Of a DNA stretch of 64,000 nucleotides, positions 13,996-21,811 are shown piece by piece (position 1 is the first letter of the stretch; the number at the start of each line of letters is the position of its first letter). The notes beneath the pieces are model-generated. The model worked only from the letters and a program-made list of their open reading frames with translations, was not told the origin of the DNA and made no database searches. The stretch spans positions 310,001-374,000 of the forward strand of contig NZ_JBGCCU010000006.1 of NCBI RefSeq assembly GCF_041261445.1. The letters are read 5' to 3'. Position numbers and translations under genes: made by a program. The stretch comes from Catenulispora sp. EB89. Its GTDB lineage: Bacteria; Actinomycetota; Actinomycetes; Streptomycetales; Catenulisporaceae.

Positions 13996-15630
13996 TCAGC
14001 GCACCACGTTGAGAAAACTCATCATGCCGTTGTCCTCGTGGGCGCCGATGTGGCAGTGGAACATCCACTGGCCGGGATAGTCCTCGATCGGGATGCGGAT
14101 CACGACCTTGCCCGGGACCCCGCTCACCGCGTGCGGCACCGGGACGACGTCCTGCATGTGGGTGTAGGGCACGGCCGTGCCGTTCACCGACATCTCCTGG
14201 AACGCGCTGGTGTGCAGGTGGAACGGATGGTCCTCGCCGCTCTCGTTGAGGATTGTCCACTCCTCGACGGTCCCCAGCTTGGCCGGGTCGGGAAAGACCG
14301 AGGTGGTCGGGTCGAACTGTTTTCCGTTGATGAAGAAGCTGAGCCCGTCGGGGCTCTCGCTGAGGTCGACGGTGCGCTGCTGCGCGATCTTGGCGTCGGC
14401 CAGGCTCGCCGGAGCGGTCCTGACCCCGCCGGTGAGGGTCGGGAGGCGGTTGACCGCGTCGCCGTAGACGTCCAGCTGCGCCAGGGTGGTGTCCGGGTAC
14501 TGGTCTCCTTGCGGACCGTTGCTGTACGCGGTGGTCCGCAGCCAGGCGGTGCCGGGGGTGCCGTTCGCCGTCACGAGGACGTCGTAGCGCTTGGCCGGGG
14601 GCAGGAGCAGGGTGTCCACGGTGGTGGCGCCGGCCACCGGGACGCCGTCCTCGCCGACCACGGTGAACGTGTAGCCGTCCAGGCGCAGGCGGTAGAAGAT
14701 GTCGGCTCCGGCGTTGATCAGGCGCCACAGCTGGGTCTCGTTGGGCTGCATGCCGACGATCGGCCGGAGCTGGCCGTTGACCAGGCGGACGGTCGGGGCG
14801 TTGGAGTCGATCTTCGAGGTCGCGGTGTTCTGGACGATGGCGCCGTTGGCGTCGATCTGGACGTCTTTGAGCACGAAGGTGTGCGCGATGACGTGCTGAT
14901 AGGCCGCCGGGAGCAGGGTTCTGTCGTCGCCGACGATCAGGGCGCCGGACAGGCCGGCGAAGATCTGGTTCTCGACGTCGCCGGACATGGCCATGCCGCT
15001 GCTGCCGGCCACGCCGTTGATCGGTCCGGTGACGCCGCCGGGGCACATCGTGCCCATGGCGTGCGAGTGGTACCAGTACGTGCCCTGAGGATGGTCGGCA
15101 GGGATCACGAGGTGGTACGTGTACGTGTCGCCCGGGGCGATGCACAGGAAGTCGTCGTCCGAATGGCTCATCGGGTCGATGTGCAGGCCGTGGAAGTGCA
15201 CATTGGTGGCCACCGGAAGATGGTTGACGACCCGGACGTCGACGTTCGCGCCGGGATTGAAGCTGATCGTCGGCGCCACGTAGGAGCCGTTGTAGGACTG
15301 TCCCTTCGCGGTCTTCCCGGCCAGGTCGAACTGGGTGTCGTGGGTATCGAGGGTGACGGTCAGGCCGCCGTTCGCACCGGCGGCCATCGCCATGTCCGGC
15401 GGATCCTGGAACAGCGCGCCGGACACCATGCCCTGCTCCTGGTCGGTCACCGGCGGCGGCGCGTTCAACGTCCCTGTCGAGGACGCCAACGCGACCGCGC
15501 CGGTGGCTGCGGAGAGGATGGCCAGGACCGTGATCAGGAGCACGGCGCGGCCGGCTATCAGGGTTCTCAGAGGATCGTCGCGATTTCCTTTTCCAGGCGC
15601 GCGAAAGCGCCATCGAAGAGCAGCGGCCAC
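13996..15630 (-). CDS. Secreted or membrane-anchored multicopper oxidase (laccase-like)
   Basis: The 544-residue protein starts with an uncleaved-anchor or signal segment (AGRAVLLITVLAILSAATGA), followed by cupredoxin domains with all four copper-ligand clusters. These are VHFHGLHID (HxH), TYWYHSHAMGTM (HxH), HPFHLHTSAFQEM (HxxHxH) and WMFHCHIGAHEDNGM (HCHxxxH). Such enzymes oxidise phenols or metal ions such as Cu(I) or Mn(II) at the type 1 site and reduce O2 to water at the trinuclear centre. The substrate is unknown. The chosen GTG start has a GAAGGA site eight bases upstream. The gene is isolated and followed by a strong terminator; no copper chaperone or regulator adjoins it. Confidence 0.92.
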   Translation of the reverse strand: MAAALRWRFRAPGKGNRDDPLRTLIAGRAVLLITVLAILSAATGAVALASSTGTLNAPPPVTDQEQGMVSGALFQDPPDMAMAAGANGGLTVTLDTHDTQFDLAGKTAKGQSYNGSYVAPTISFNPGANVDVRVVNHLPVATNVHFHGLHIDPMSHSDDDFLCIAPGDTYTYHLVIPADHPQGTYWYHSHAMGTMCPGGVTGPINGVAGSSGMAMSGDVENQIFAGLSGALIVGDDRTLLPAAYQHVIAHTFVLKDVQIDANGAIVQNTATSKIDSNAPTVRLVNGQLRPIVGMQPNETQLWRLINAGADIFYRLRLDGYTFTVVGEDGVPVAGATTVDTLLLPPAKRYDVLVTANGTPGTAWLRTTAYSNGPQGDQYPDTTLAQLDVYGDAVNRLPTLTGGVRTAPASLADAKIAQQRTVDLSESPDGLSFFINGKQFDPTTSVFPDPAKLGTVEEWTILNESGEDHPFHLHTSAFQEMSVNGTAVPYTHMQDVVPVPHAVSGVPGKVVIRIPIEDYPGQWMFHCHIGAHEDNGMMSFLNVVR

Positions 15631-15939
15631 GGCGGGTGTCCTTCCTGGGTTACCGGAACGAGAGGTGGCGGAGCCGGGTGACGCTGTGAATCCAAACCCT
15701 GTGCTTAAACGCTGTAGTGGATGGTCTGTCCGAGCAAGAATCTAAAACCTGCGGGGCGCTTGGTCCAGGGGACCGGGACATGGACGCGCCGCCGGAACCC
15801 GGAAGTCACGCCTGATGAGGGGGCGTAAGGGTGGCGAATTCGAGTCTGGGCCCCCGGCGCCTTGACGACAAGCCGGCGCCGGGGCCGGCCGGCGGAGAAT
15901 CTGCTGCGGCGCTGTGCCGACGGAAGGTCTCCTGCGGCG
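15631..15939. other. Intergenic region, no gene seen
   Basis: These 309 bases hold the promoter region of the leftward multicopper oxidase and the terminator of the LD-carboxypeptidase operon. The stretch around 15690-15760 is A/T-richer than its surroundings, as expected of a promoter. A TTGCTC and a TACAGC 15 bases apart on the minus strand are a weak candidate. No metal-regulator operator that I know is recognisable. Confidence 0.5.
15852..15884 (-). terminator. Hairpin terminator after the peptidase operon
   Basis: CCCCGGCGCC (15852-15861) and GGCGCCGGGG (15875-15884) form a 10-bp stem with a 13-base loop, about 55 bases after the stop of the leftward LD-carboxypeptidase gene. Confidence 0.75.
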
Positions 15940-16893
15940 CTATCCGCGAACGCTGTGCGGCTCGGCCAGCACCTGATCCAGAAACGTCAGAGTCCCGGCG
16001 TCGGCATCGAGCCGGGCCGTCACGCCGATCGGATACGTCTGCATCTCGCAGTTGTGCCCGATGTTCACGCCGGCCAGCACCGGCACGCCGAGGTCCCCGA
16101 ACCGCTCGGCCAGCAGCCGGTCGATGTGCTCCGGATTCCCGGATTCCGTGAAGGTGCCGAGGATGATCCCGCGTAGGCCTTCCAGGTACGCCGTGGCCCG
16201 GCGGATCTGCGTGAATATCCGGTCCAGGCGGAACGGCAGCTCGTCCACGTCCTCCAGGAACAGGATCCCGTCCCGGACCGGGTACGAGGTGTCGGTCCCG
16301 AAGTTCGCAGCGATCAGCGTCGCGGTCCCGCCGAGCGTCAGGCCCTCGGCGGCGCCGGGGACCAGCGCACGCGAGCCCCGAAACGTGAGCCGTCTGACCG
16401 CTGAAGGCGTATAGAGGAGCTTCATCAGCTCCTTGAAGTCATACTCTCCAGGCCCCTGCCAGAACCCGCTACAGGCCACCATCGGCCCGAACAACGACAC
16501 CCATCCCACCTTGACCGCTATAGCCTCCAGCAGCGCCGTGACGTCGGAGTACCCGACGACCACCTTCGGCGCCGAGGCGTCGACGCGGCTCCAGTCCATC
16601 AGCTCCAGCGTGCGCTGCGCACCGTAACCGCCGCACGCGAGGAACACGCCGGCGTACTTCGGGTCGCTCAGCGCACGCGTGAGGTCGGCGGCGCGTTCGG
16701 CGTCGGTGCCGGCCAGGTAGTCGTACCTGCTGCCGGTATCGCGCGCGGTGCCGAAGACCTCCGGTCTGAGACCGACGGATTCCATGGCGCGCAGGCCCGA
16801 TTCCAGGTGTCTCTGGCTCGGCACCGGCGAGGAAGCACAGAGCACTGCGACGGTGTCGCCGGGTCTCAGAGCCGGCGGACGCAGCAGGGTCAT
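15940..16893 (-). CDS. ldcA: LD-carboxypeptidase (peptidase family S66)
   Basis: The 317-residue protein belongs to the LdcA/MccF family, which cleaves the L-D bond between meso- or LL-diaminopimelate and terminal D-Ala in murein tetrapeptides, or related amide bonds. The catalytic serine is in KVVVGYSDVTALLEAIA, the Glu in GILFLEDVDELPFRLDRI, and the His in LAGVNIGHNCEMQTYPIG. The N-terminal LRPGDTVAVLCASSP is also typical. No signal peptide is present, so it acts in the cytoplasm on imported peptides. Its ATG overlaps the stop of the upstream M20 peptidase gene by 4 bases, so the two are translationally coupled. It is the last gene of a leftward three-peptidase operon. Confidence 0.88.
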   Translation of the reverse strand: MTLLRPPALRPGDTVAVLCASSPVPSQRHLESGLRAMESVGLRPEVFGTARDTGSRYDYLAGTDAERAADLTRALSDPKYAGVFLACGGYGAQRTLELMDWSRVDASAPKVVVGYSDVTALLEAIAVKVGWVSLFGPMVACSGFWQGPGEYDFKELMKLLYTPSAVRRLTFRGSRALVPGAAEGLTLGGTATLIAANFGTDTSYPVRDGILFLEDVDELPFRLDRIFTQIRRATAYLEGLRGIILGTFTESGNPEHIDRLLAERFGDLGVPVLAGVNIGHNCEMQTYPIGVTARLDADAGTLTFLDQVLAEPHSVRG

Positions 16894-18281
16894 GTGTGCG
16901 CTCTGGGATCCGTCAGCAGGTACGTGGCGAGCACGCCGGCGCCAAAGGCCAGGCTGTCGGTGAGCACGTGCTCGTCGACGCCGTGGACGTACCGCCAGGC
17001 GTCGAAGCCCTCGGGGGTGCGTCCCGGGACGAAGCCGAAGCCCGGGATGCCGATCTTGGCGAACGCCTTCGCGTCGGTGCCGCCGGTCATGCAGAACGGC
17101 AGCACGATCGCCTCGGGGTCGAAGGCGCGCAGCGCGGCGGCCATCGCGGTGAAGTCCGGGGCGGTGAAGTCGGCGCTGACCGGCGGGTTGTGATCACCGG
17201 TGCGGGTGGCGTCGGGGCCGAGGAGTGCGTCGACGGTCGCGAAGAACTCGGCCTCGGTGCCCGGCAGCAGGCGGCCGTCGAGGGCCACGCCGGCCTCCGA
17301 CGGGATGACGTTGTGCTTGTAGCCGGCGCGCAGCATCGTGGGGTTGACCGAGTTGCGCAGCGTGTCGGCCAGCAGCGGCGCGGCGGCTCCCAGGGAGCTG
17401 AGATCGTCCGGGGAGATCTCGCGGCCGAAGTGCTCGGACAGGCCGTCCAGCAGGGCCCTGACGATCGGCACCACCCGCACCGGCCACTCGTACTCGGCGA
17501 AGCGGGTGACCAGCGCGGCCAGCTTGGCGATCGCGTTGTCGTCGTTGCGGCGCGAGCCGTGGCCGGCGGTGCCGCGCGTCGTGACGGTCAGCCACGCGCT
17601 GCCGCGCTCTCCCGCCGCGATCGGGTACAGGCGCGCGCCGTCGGACAGGTGCACCGAGTGGCCGCCGGACTCGCTGATCGCGGTGTCCACGCCCTCGAAC
17701 AGGTCGCGGTGCTCGCGGCTCAGGAAGCCGGCGCCGAAGTCGCCGGTGTCCTCCTCGTCGGCGACGAAGGCCATGACGATGTCGCGCGGCGGGCGTTGTC
17801 CGGTGCGGGACAGGTGGTGCACGAACGCGAGCATCATCGCGTCCATGTCCTTCATGTCCAGGGCGCCGCGGCCCCAGACGGCGCCGTCGCGGACCTCGCC
17901 GGAGAAGGGGTGGGACTGCCAGTCGGCGGGCTCGGCGGGGACGACGTCGAGGTGGCCGTGCACCAGCAGGGCCGGCGCGCCCGGGTCGGTGCCGGGGATG
18001 CGGACCACGGTGTTGGCGCGGCGGGGCGCGGACTCCAGGACGACGGGGTCGAAGCCGGCGTCGGTGATCTGCTCGGCGACCCATTCGGCGCAGGCGCGTT
18101 CGCCGCGGCTCTCGCCGGCGCCGAAGTTGCTGGTGTCGAAGCGGATCAGGCGGGAGCAGGCGGCGATCGCGTCGGCGGCGAGCTTTTCGAGGTCGGAGTC
18201 GGTGGGGCGGGGTGCGGACCGGCCGGGGGCGGACCGGCCAGGGGCGGACTGACCGGGGGCGGACAGATCGGGTGCGTTCAT
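16890..18281 (-). CDS. M20-family metallopeptidase (dipeptidase/acylase type)
   Basis: The 463-residue protein has the two-zinc M20 active site. LLVHGHLDVVPAEPADW gives the metal-binding HxD, WGRGALDMKDMDAMML the bridging Asp, and AFVADEEDTGDFGAGFL the general-base Glu and metal-binding Glu. ISESGGHS and the C-terminal PFCMTGGTDAKAFAKIG supply the rest. A dimerisation domain lies in the middle. Family members cleave dipeptides, N-acyl amino acids or succinyl-diaminopimelate. The first 30 residues are a repeat-like Ser-Ala-Pro-Gly tail (SAPGQSAPGRSAPGRSAPR) not usual for the family. Its ATG lies one base after the stop of the S9 peptidase gene, and its stop overlaps ldcA by 4 bases, so the operon is tightly coupled. 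Confidence 0.88.
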   Translation of the reverse strand: MNAPDLSAPGQSAPGRSAPGRSAPRPTDSDLEKLAADAIAACSRLIRFDTSNFGAGESRGERACAEWVAEQITDAGFDPVVLESAPRRANTVVRIPGTDPGAPALLVHGHLDVVPAEPADWQSHPFSGEVRDGAVWGRGALDMKDMDAMMLAFVHHLSRTGQRPPRDIVMAFVADEEDTGDFGAGFLSREHRDLFEGVDTAISESGGHSVHLSDGARLYPIAAGERGSAWLTVTTRGTAGHGSRRNDDNAIAKLAALVTRFAEYEWPVRVVPIVRALLDGLSEHFGREISPDDLSSLGAAAPLLADTLRNSVNPTMLRAGYKHNVIPSEAGVALDGRLLPGTEAEFFATVDALLGPDATRTGDHNPPVSADFTAPDFTAMAAALRAFDPEAIVLPFCMTGGTDAKAFAKIGIPGFGFVPGRTPEGFDAWRYVHGVDEHVLTDSLAFGAGVLATYLLTDPRAHT

Positions 18282-18282
18282 G

Positions 18283-20247
18283 TCAGGCTCCGAGGACGCT
18301 CGCGTACAGGTCGAGTTCGGCTTGCAGGCAGACGGCCATGGTCGCGTCCTTGCGGAAGCCGTGCCCCTCGCCGGGGAATCGGTGGTAGGCCCGGCACAGC
18401 CCCGGGTTGACCGCCTCGACGGCCTTGACCAGCCGGTCGGCCTGGTCGGGGCGGCAGATCACGTCGTCCTCGCCCTGCAGCATGATGAACGGCGCGGTGA
18501 TCTCGGCGGCGTGCGCCAGCGGCGAGACCCGGGCGAAGCGCTCGGCGTCCTTCTCGGGGTCGCCGATCAGGTAGTGGACGTAGCGGCTCTCGAAGTCGTG
18601 GGTCTGTTCGTCGTACCAGGTCGCGGGATCGCTGATCGGGAAGTAGACGGCGCCGCAGGCGAAGTAGTCGCTGTGCGCGAGCGCCGCCAGGGTGGCCCAG
18701 CCGCCGGCCGAGCCGCCGCGGATGCCGGTGCGCCGCGGGTCGGCCAGTCCGGCGGCGGCCAGGGCGCGCGCCACCGCGACCGGGTCCTCGACGTCGGTGA
18801 TGCCCCAGGTGTGGCGCAGGCGGTCGCGGTAGGCGCGGCCGTAGCCGGTGGAGCCGCCGTAGTCGACGGAGGCGACGGCGTAGCCCCGGGAGGTGAACAG
18901 CGCGAAGGGGAGATGGCGGGTGGCGACGGTGCTGCTGGTCGGGCCGCCGTGGACGTCGATCAGCAGCGGCGGCGGGGTGTCGGAGGGGCCGCGGTACCCG
19001 GGGTTGGTCGGCGGGTGGTAGATGTACGGGACCTGCCAGCCGCCGTCGACCTGCACGTGGCGGCGTTCGGGGACGGAGACCCAGGCTTCGTGCGGGTGGG
19101 CGGCGGGCTCGACGCAGCGGACAGTGTGGCGGCGGGCAACGTCGATGCGCAGCGGAGTCGAGGGTTCGGTGGGGCTCGCGGCGACGACGGCGACCGCGGC
19201 GGCGCCGTCCCCGCTGACCGAGGTCGCGAACTCGGTCCAGTCCGCGGCCAGGTCGGTGGTCTCGCCGGTCTCCGGGTCCCACCGGACCAGCGCCTCGTCG
19301 CCGAGGCTGCGGCGCAGGACCACGCCGGCGTCGGTGACGGCGAACGACGTGGAGCCGACGCGCCAGATCGCGTGGCCGCACTCGGTCTCGGTGGGGAAGA
19401 CGTTGGTCGCCTCCGTCTGCTCCCCGGCCAGGTCGACGCGGAACAGGTTCCACCAGCCGTCGGGGTCGGCCAGCGCGTAGAGGGTGTCGGCGTCGGCCCA
19501 CTCGGCCTGCGCGACGGACACCTCGTCGCCGCCGAGGACGCGGGCCTGCGCGACCGCGACGCCGTCGACGATCGAGGCGACCATCAGGTCGGTGGTCTCC
19601 CACGGCATCGCCGGGTGGTCCCAGCCGAGCCAGGACAGCCGCATGCCGTCGGGGCTCAGGCGGATCGTGGACAGGAAGTGGTGGGAGCGGGCGACTTCGC
19701 GGAGGGCCTCCGGGTCTTCCGCTCCGGCGCCGGACAGCGGGATGGCGACGACGTCGCGGGTGGTGCGCGGGGCGGGGTCGGTGAGTGCGCCCGGTTCGTC
19801 GAGTCGAGTCCTCTCCCGAATCGCCCAGATCTCGGTGCCGGTCGGGCCCAGGATCATGTCCGAGTAGTTGGTGCGGGTGACGCCTTCGGGGTCGGCGGGG
19901 GTCAGGGGCGTCGGGTCCGTCGGGGCCGTCAGGGGCTCGGCGACCAGATACAGCCGCTGGTCGCGGGAGCAGGAGAAGACCGCGAGGTCGGGCGTGGCGA
20001 GGTAGGGGCGTCCGCCGTAGCCGATCGCCTTGTTGCCGACCGGCCAGTCCGGGCCCAGGACCGGTCCGACCGTGCCGTCGGCGTCCCGTCGCACCAGGCC
20101 GACGGTGGCCGTCGCCGGGTCCGGCGCGCACCACCAGGTCTGCTCGCCGACGATCGCAGGCCACTGCGGCGCGCCGGGGGTGGCGGCGACGTCCTCGGCC
20201 GTGAGGGGGGACGGCCAGGTGCCATACGGGTGGTCGACCTTTGTCAC
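18283..20247 (-). CDS. S9-family prolyl oligopeptidase-like serine peptidase
   Basis: The 654-residue protein has an N-terminal beta-propeller (about 30-400) and a C-terminal alpha/beta-hydrolase domain. The hydrolase part contains LLIDVHGGPTSSTVATR, the nucleophile elbow GIRGGSAGGWATLAALAHS, the acid region FIMLQGEDDVICRPDQADRL and the His in RFPGEGHGFRKD. S9 enzymes cleave short peptides, often dipeptides from the N terminus. No signal peptide is seen, so the site is cytoplasmic. The GTG at 20247 is chosen because GAGGAG lies five bases upstream and family similarity begins there; the frame stays open for 246 bases further but without a ribosome site. It is the first gene of the leftward peptidase operon and is divergent from the D-amino-acid operon. 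Confidence 0.9.
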   Translation of the reverse strand: MTKVDHPYGTWPSPLTAEDVAATPGAPQWPAIVGEQTWWCAPDPATATVGLVRRDADGTVGPVLGPDWPVGNKAIGYGGRPYLATPDLAVFSCSRDQRLYLVAEPLTAPTDPTPLTPADPEGVTRTNYSDMILGPTGTEIWAIRERTRLDEPGALTDPAPRTTRDVVAIPLSGAGAEDPEALREVARSHHFLSTIRLSPDGMRLSWLGWDHPAMPWETTDLMVASIVDGVAVAQARVLGGDEVSVAQAEWADADTLYALADPDGWWNLFRVDLAGEQTEATNVFPTETECGHAIWRVGSTSFAVTDAGVVLRRSLGDEALVRWDPETGETTDLAADWTEFATSVSGDGAAAVAVVAASPTEPSTPLRIDVARRHTVRCVEPAAHPHEAWVSVPERRHVQVDGGWQVPYIYHPPTNPGYRGPSDTPPPLLIDVHGGPTSSTVATRHLPFALFTSRGYAVASVDYGGSTGYGRAYRDRLRHTWGITDVEDPVAVARALAAAGLADPRRTGIRGGSAGGWATLAALAHSDYFACGAVYFPISDPATWYDEQTHDFESRYVHYLIGDPEKDAERFARVSPLAHAAEITAPFIMLQGEDDVICRPDQADRLVKAVEAVNPGLCRAYHRFPGEGHGFRKDATMAVCLQAELDLYASVLGA

Positions 20248-20295
20248 GGGATCTCCTCGGCTCGGTCGGTGGTGCGGGGCGGTGCTGGGTTCACA

Positions 20296-20313
20296 GTGAT
20301 CGACGGTGATCGA
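20296..20313. promoter_or_regulatory. Direct repeat GTGATCGA, possible operator between divergent operons
   Basis: GTGATCGA occurs twice in the same orientation, with starts 10 bases apart (20296 and 20306), in the 244-base divergent region between the S9 peptidase and the PLP decarboxylase. One-turn spacing would place a regulator's two contacts on the same DNA face. No regulator gene adjoins, so the binding protein is unknown. Confidence 0.35.
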
Positions 20314-20491
20314 TGCGCGCGGCTGAGGCGTCATCGTGGCCGCAGACCGCCGATCGGCAAGGCGGTTGTCGGGATTTGGAGTGTGAGCGGCGAGGTTTTC
20401 GAGGCTCGCGCTCCGGCGGCGTCCGAGGTCGCACGCTGGGTCGCGAGCCGCCGTGCCACCGGCGCCACCCGAGCCCTGCGAGGAATCCGCC

Positions 20492-21811
20492 ATGCCTGAC
20501 CATCATGCCCGCCGCATCCGCCGCGACCGCGCCGTCCACGCCGCGGTCGCCCAGGGCCTGCTCGACCCGCAGCGGACGCCGGTGGCGGCGTTCGTCGACG
20601 TCGTCGGCATCGCGCGGACGGCGGCGGAGCTGCTGGCGGCCTGGCCGCGCGAGCTGGACGTCCTGCACGCCTTCGCGGCCAAGGCGAACCCGCTGGTGCC
20701 GGTCCTGGCGCTGCTGCTGCGGCACGGCCTGGGCTGCGAGGTGAGCAGCCCCGGGGAGCTGGCGCAGGCGCGCGCCGCGGGGTTCCCGGCGTCCCGGATC
20801 GTGCTGGACTCCCCGGCGAAGACGCAGGCCGAACTCGCCGAGGCGCTGCGCGACGGCATCGCGCTGAACATCGACAACTTCGAGGAACTGGAGCGCGTGG
20901 ACCGCCTGGTCGCCGACGGCGCCGTGGCGCTGCGGGCCGGGGTGCGGATCAATCCGCAGGTGGGGATCGGGTCGATCGAGGCCATGTCGACGGCCGGCCG
21001 GACCACGAAGTTCGGCATCGCGATGGCCGACCCGGGCAACCGCGAGCGGCTGCTGGCGGCGTACGCGGCGCGTCCGTGGCTGCGCTGGGTCCACGTGCAC
21101 GTGGGCTCGCAGGGCATCCCGCTGGAGCTGAACGCGGCGGGGGTGGCCGAGGCGGTGCGGTTCGCGCAGGAGGTGAACGCGCGGCGCGAGGGGCAGATCG
21201 AGGGCATCGACATCGGTGGCGGGCTGCCGGTGGATTTCAGCGGGGACGAGGACAGTCCCACCTTCGCCGATCACGTGGCGGTGTTGCGGGAGGCCGCGCC
21301 GGAGCTGTTCGGCGGGGAGCTGAAGGTGGTCACGGAGTACGGGCGGTCGGTGATGGCGAAGAACGGGTTCATCGCCTCGCGGGTGGAGTACACGAAGACC
21401 TCTGGCGGGCGCGCTATAGCGTTGACGCACGCAGGGGCGCAGGTAGCGGCGCGCACTGTGTTCGCGCCCAAGTCGTGGCCGCTGCGGGTGCTGGCGTACG
21501 ACCGGCACGGGTTGGCGAGTACGGCGGCGCTGGAGGTGCAAGACGTCGCGGGGCCGTGCTGCTTCGCGGGGGATCTGGTGGCGCGGGAGCGGAAGCTGCC
21601 GAAGCTCGCCACGGAGGACATCGTGGTGGTGCCGGATACGGGGGCTTACTACTTCTCCTCGCCGTTCCAGTACAACAGTCTGCCGATGCCTCCGGTGTTC
21701 GGGTTCGAGGTGTCGGAGGGGGATGTGGTGCGGTTCCATGTGTTGCGCGCCGCGGAGAGTATCGAGGAGCTGGTGGCTCGTAGTGGGGTGCTGCCGGCAG
21801 GGCTGCGGTGA
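20492..21811 (+). CDS. Fold-III PLP-dependent decarboxylase, diaminopimelate decarboxylase-like
   Basis: The 439-residue protein has the alanine racemase/ornithine-DAP decarboxylase fold. The PLP lysine is in DVLHAFAAKANPLVPVLALL, followed by GLGCEVSSPGELAQARAAG. The phosphate-binding glycines are in EGIDIGGGLPVDFSGDED, and KVVTEYGRSVMAKNGFIAS and the C-terminal VVPDTGAYYFSSPFQYN complete the site. LysA-type enzymes decarboxylate diaminopimelate to lysine. This protein is divergent from standard LysA (for example ATEYGRSVMA replaces the usual EPGR phrase) and could act on another D-configured amino acid. The ATG at 20492 has AGGA about eight bases upstream. It starts a rightward operon, with its stop overlapping the next start by 4 bases. 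Confidence 0.8.
   Translation: MPDHHARRIRRDRAVHAAVAQGLLDPQRTPVAAFVDVVGIARTAAELLAAWPRELDVLHAFAAKANPLVPVLALLLRHGLGCEVSSPGELAQARAAGFPASRIVLDSPAKTQAELAEALRDGIALNIDNFEELERVDRLVADGAVALRAGVRINPQVGIGSIEAMSTAGRTTKFGIAMADPGNRERLLAAYAARPWLRWVHVHVGSQGIPLELNAAGVAEAVRFAQEVNARREGQIEGIDIGGGLPVDFSGDEDSPTFADHVAVLREAAPELFGGELKVVTEYGRSVMAKNGFIASRVEYTKTSGGRAIALTHAGAQVAARTVFAPKSWPLRVLAYDRHGLASTAALEVQDVAGPCCFAGDLVARERKLPKLATEDIVVVPDTGAYYFSSPFQYNSLPMPPVFGFEVSEGDVVRFHVLRAAESIEELVARSGVLPAGLR

Noticed and set aside
10092-15630. Secondary-metabolite gene cluster around the multicopper oxidase
   Set aside because: No core synthase (PKS, NRPS, RiPP precursor or terpene enzyme) is present; genes have separate terminators and unrelated roles.
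15831-15860. tRNA-like TTCGAGTC T-loop
   Set aside because: The flanking bases cannot form the T stem, and no anticodon or acceptor arm is present upstream.
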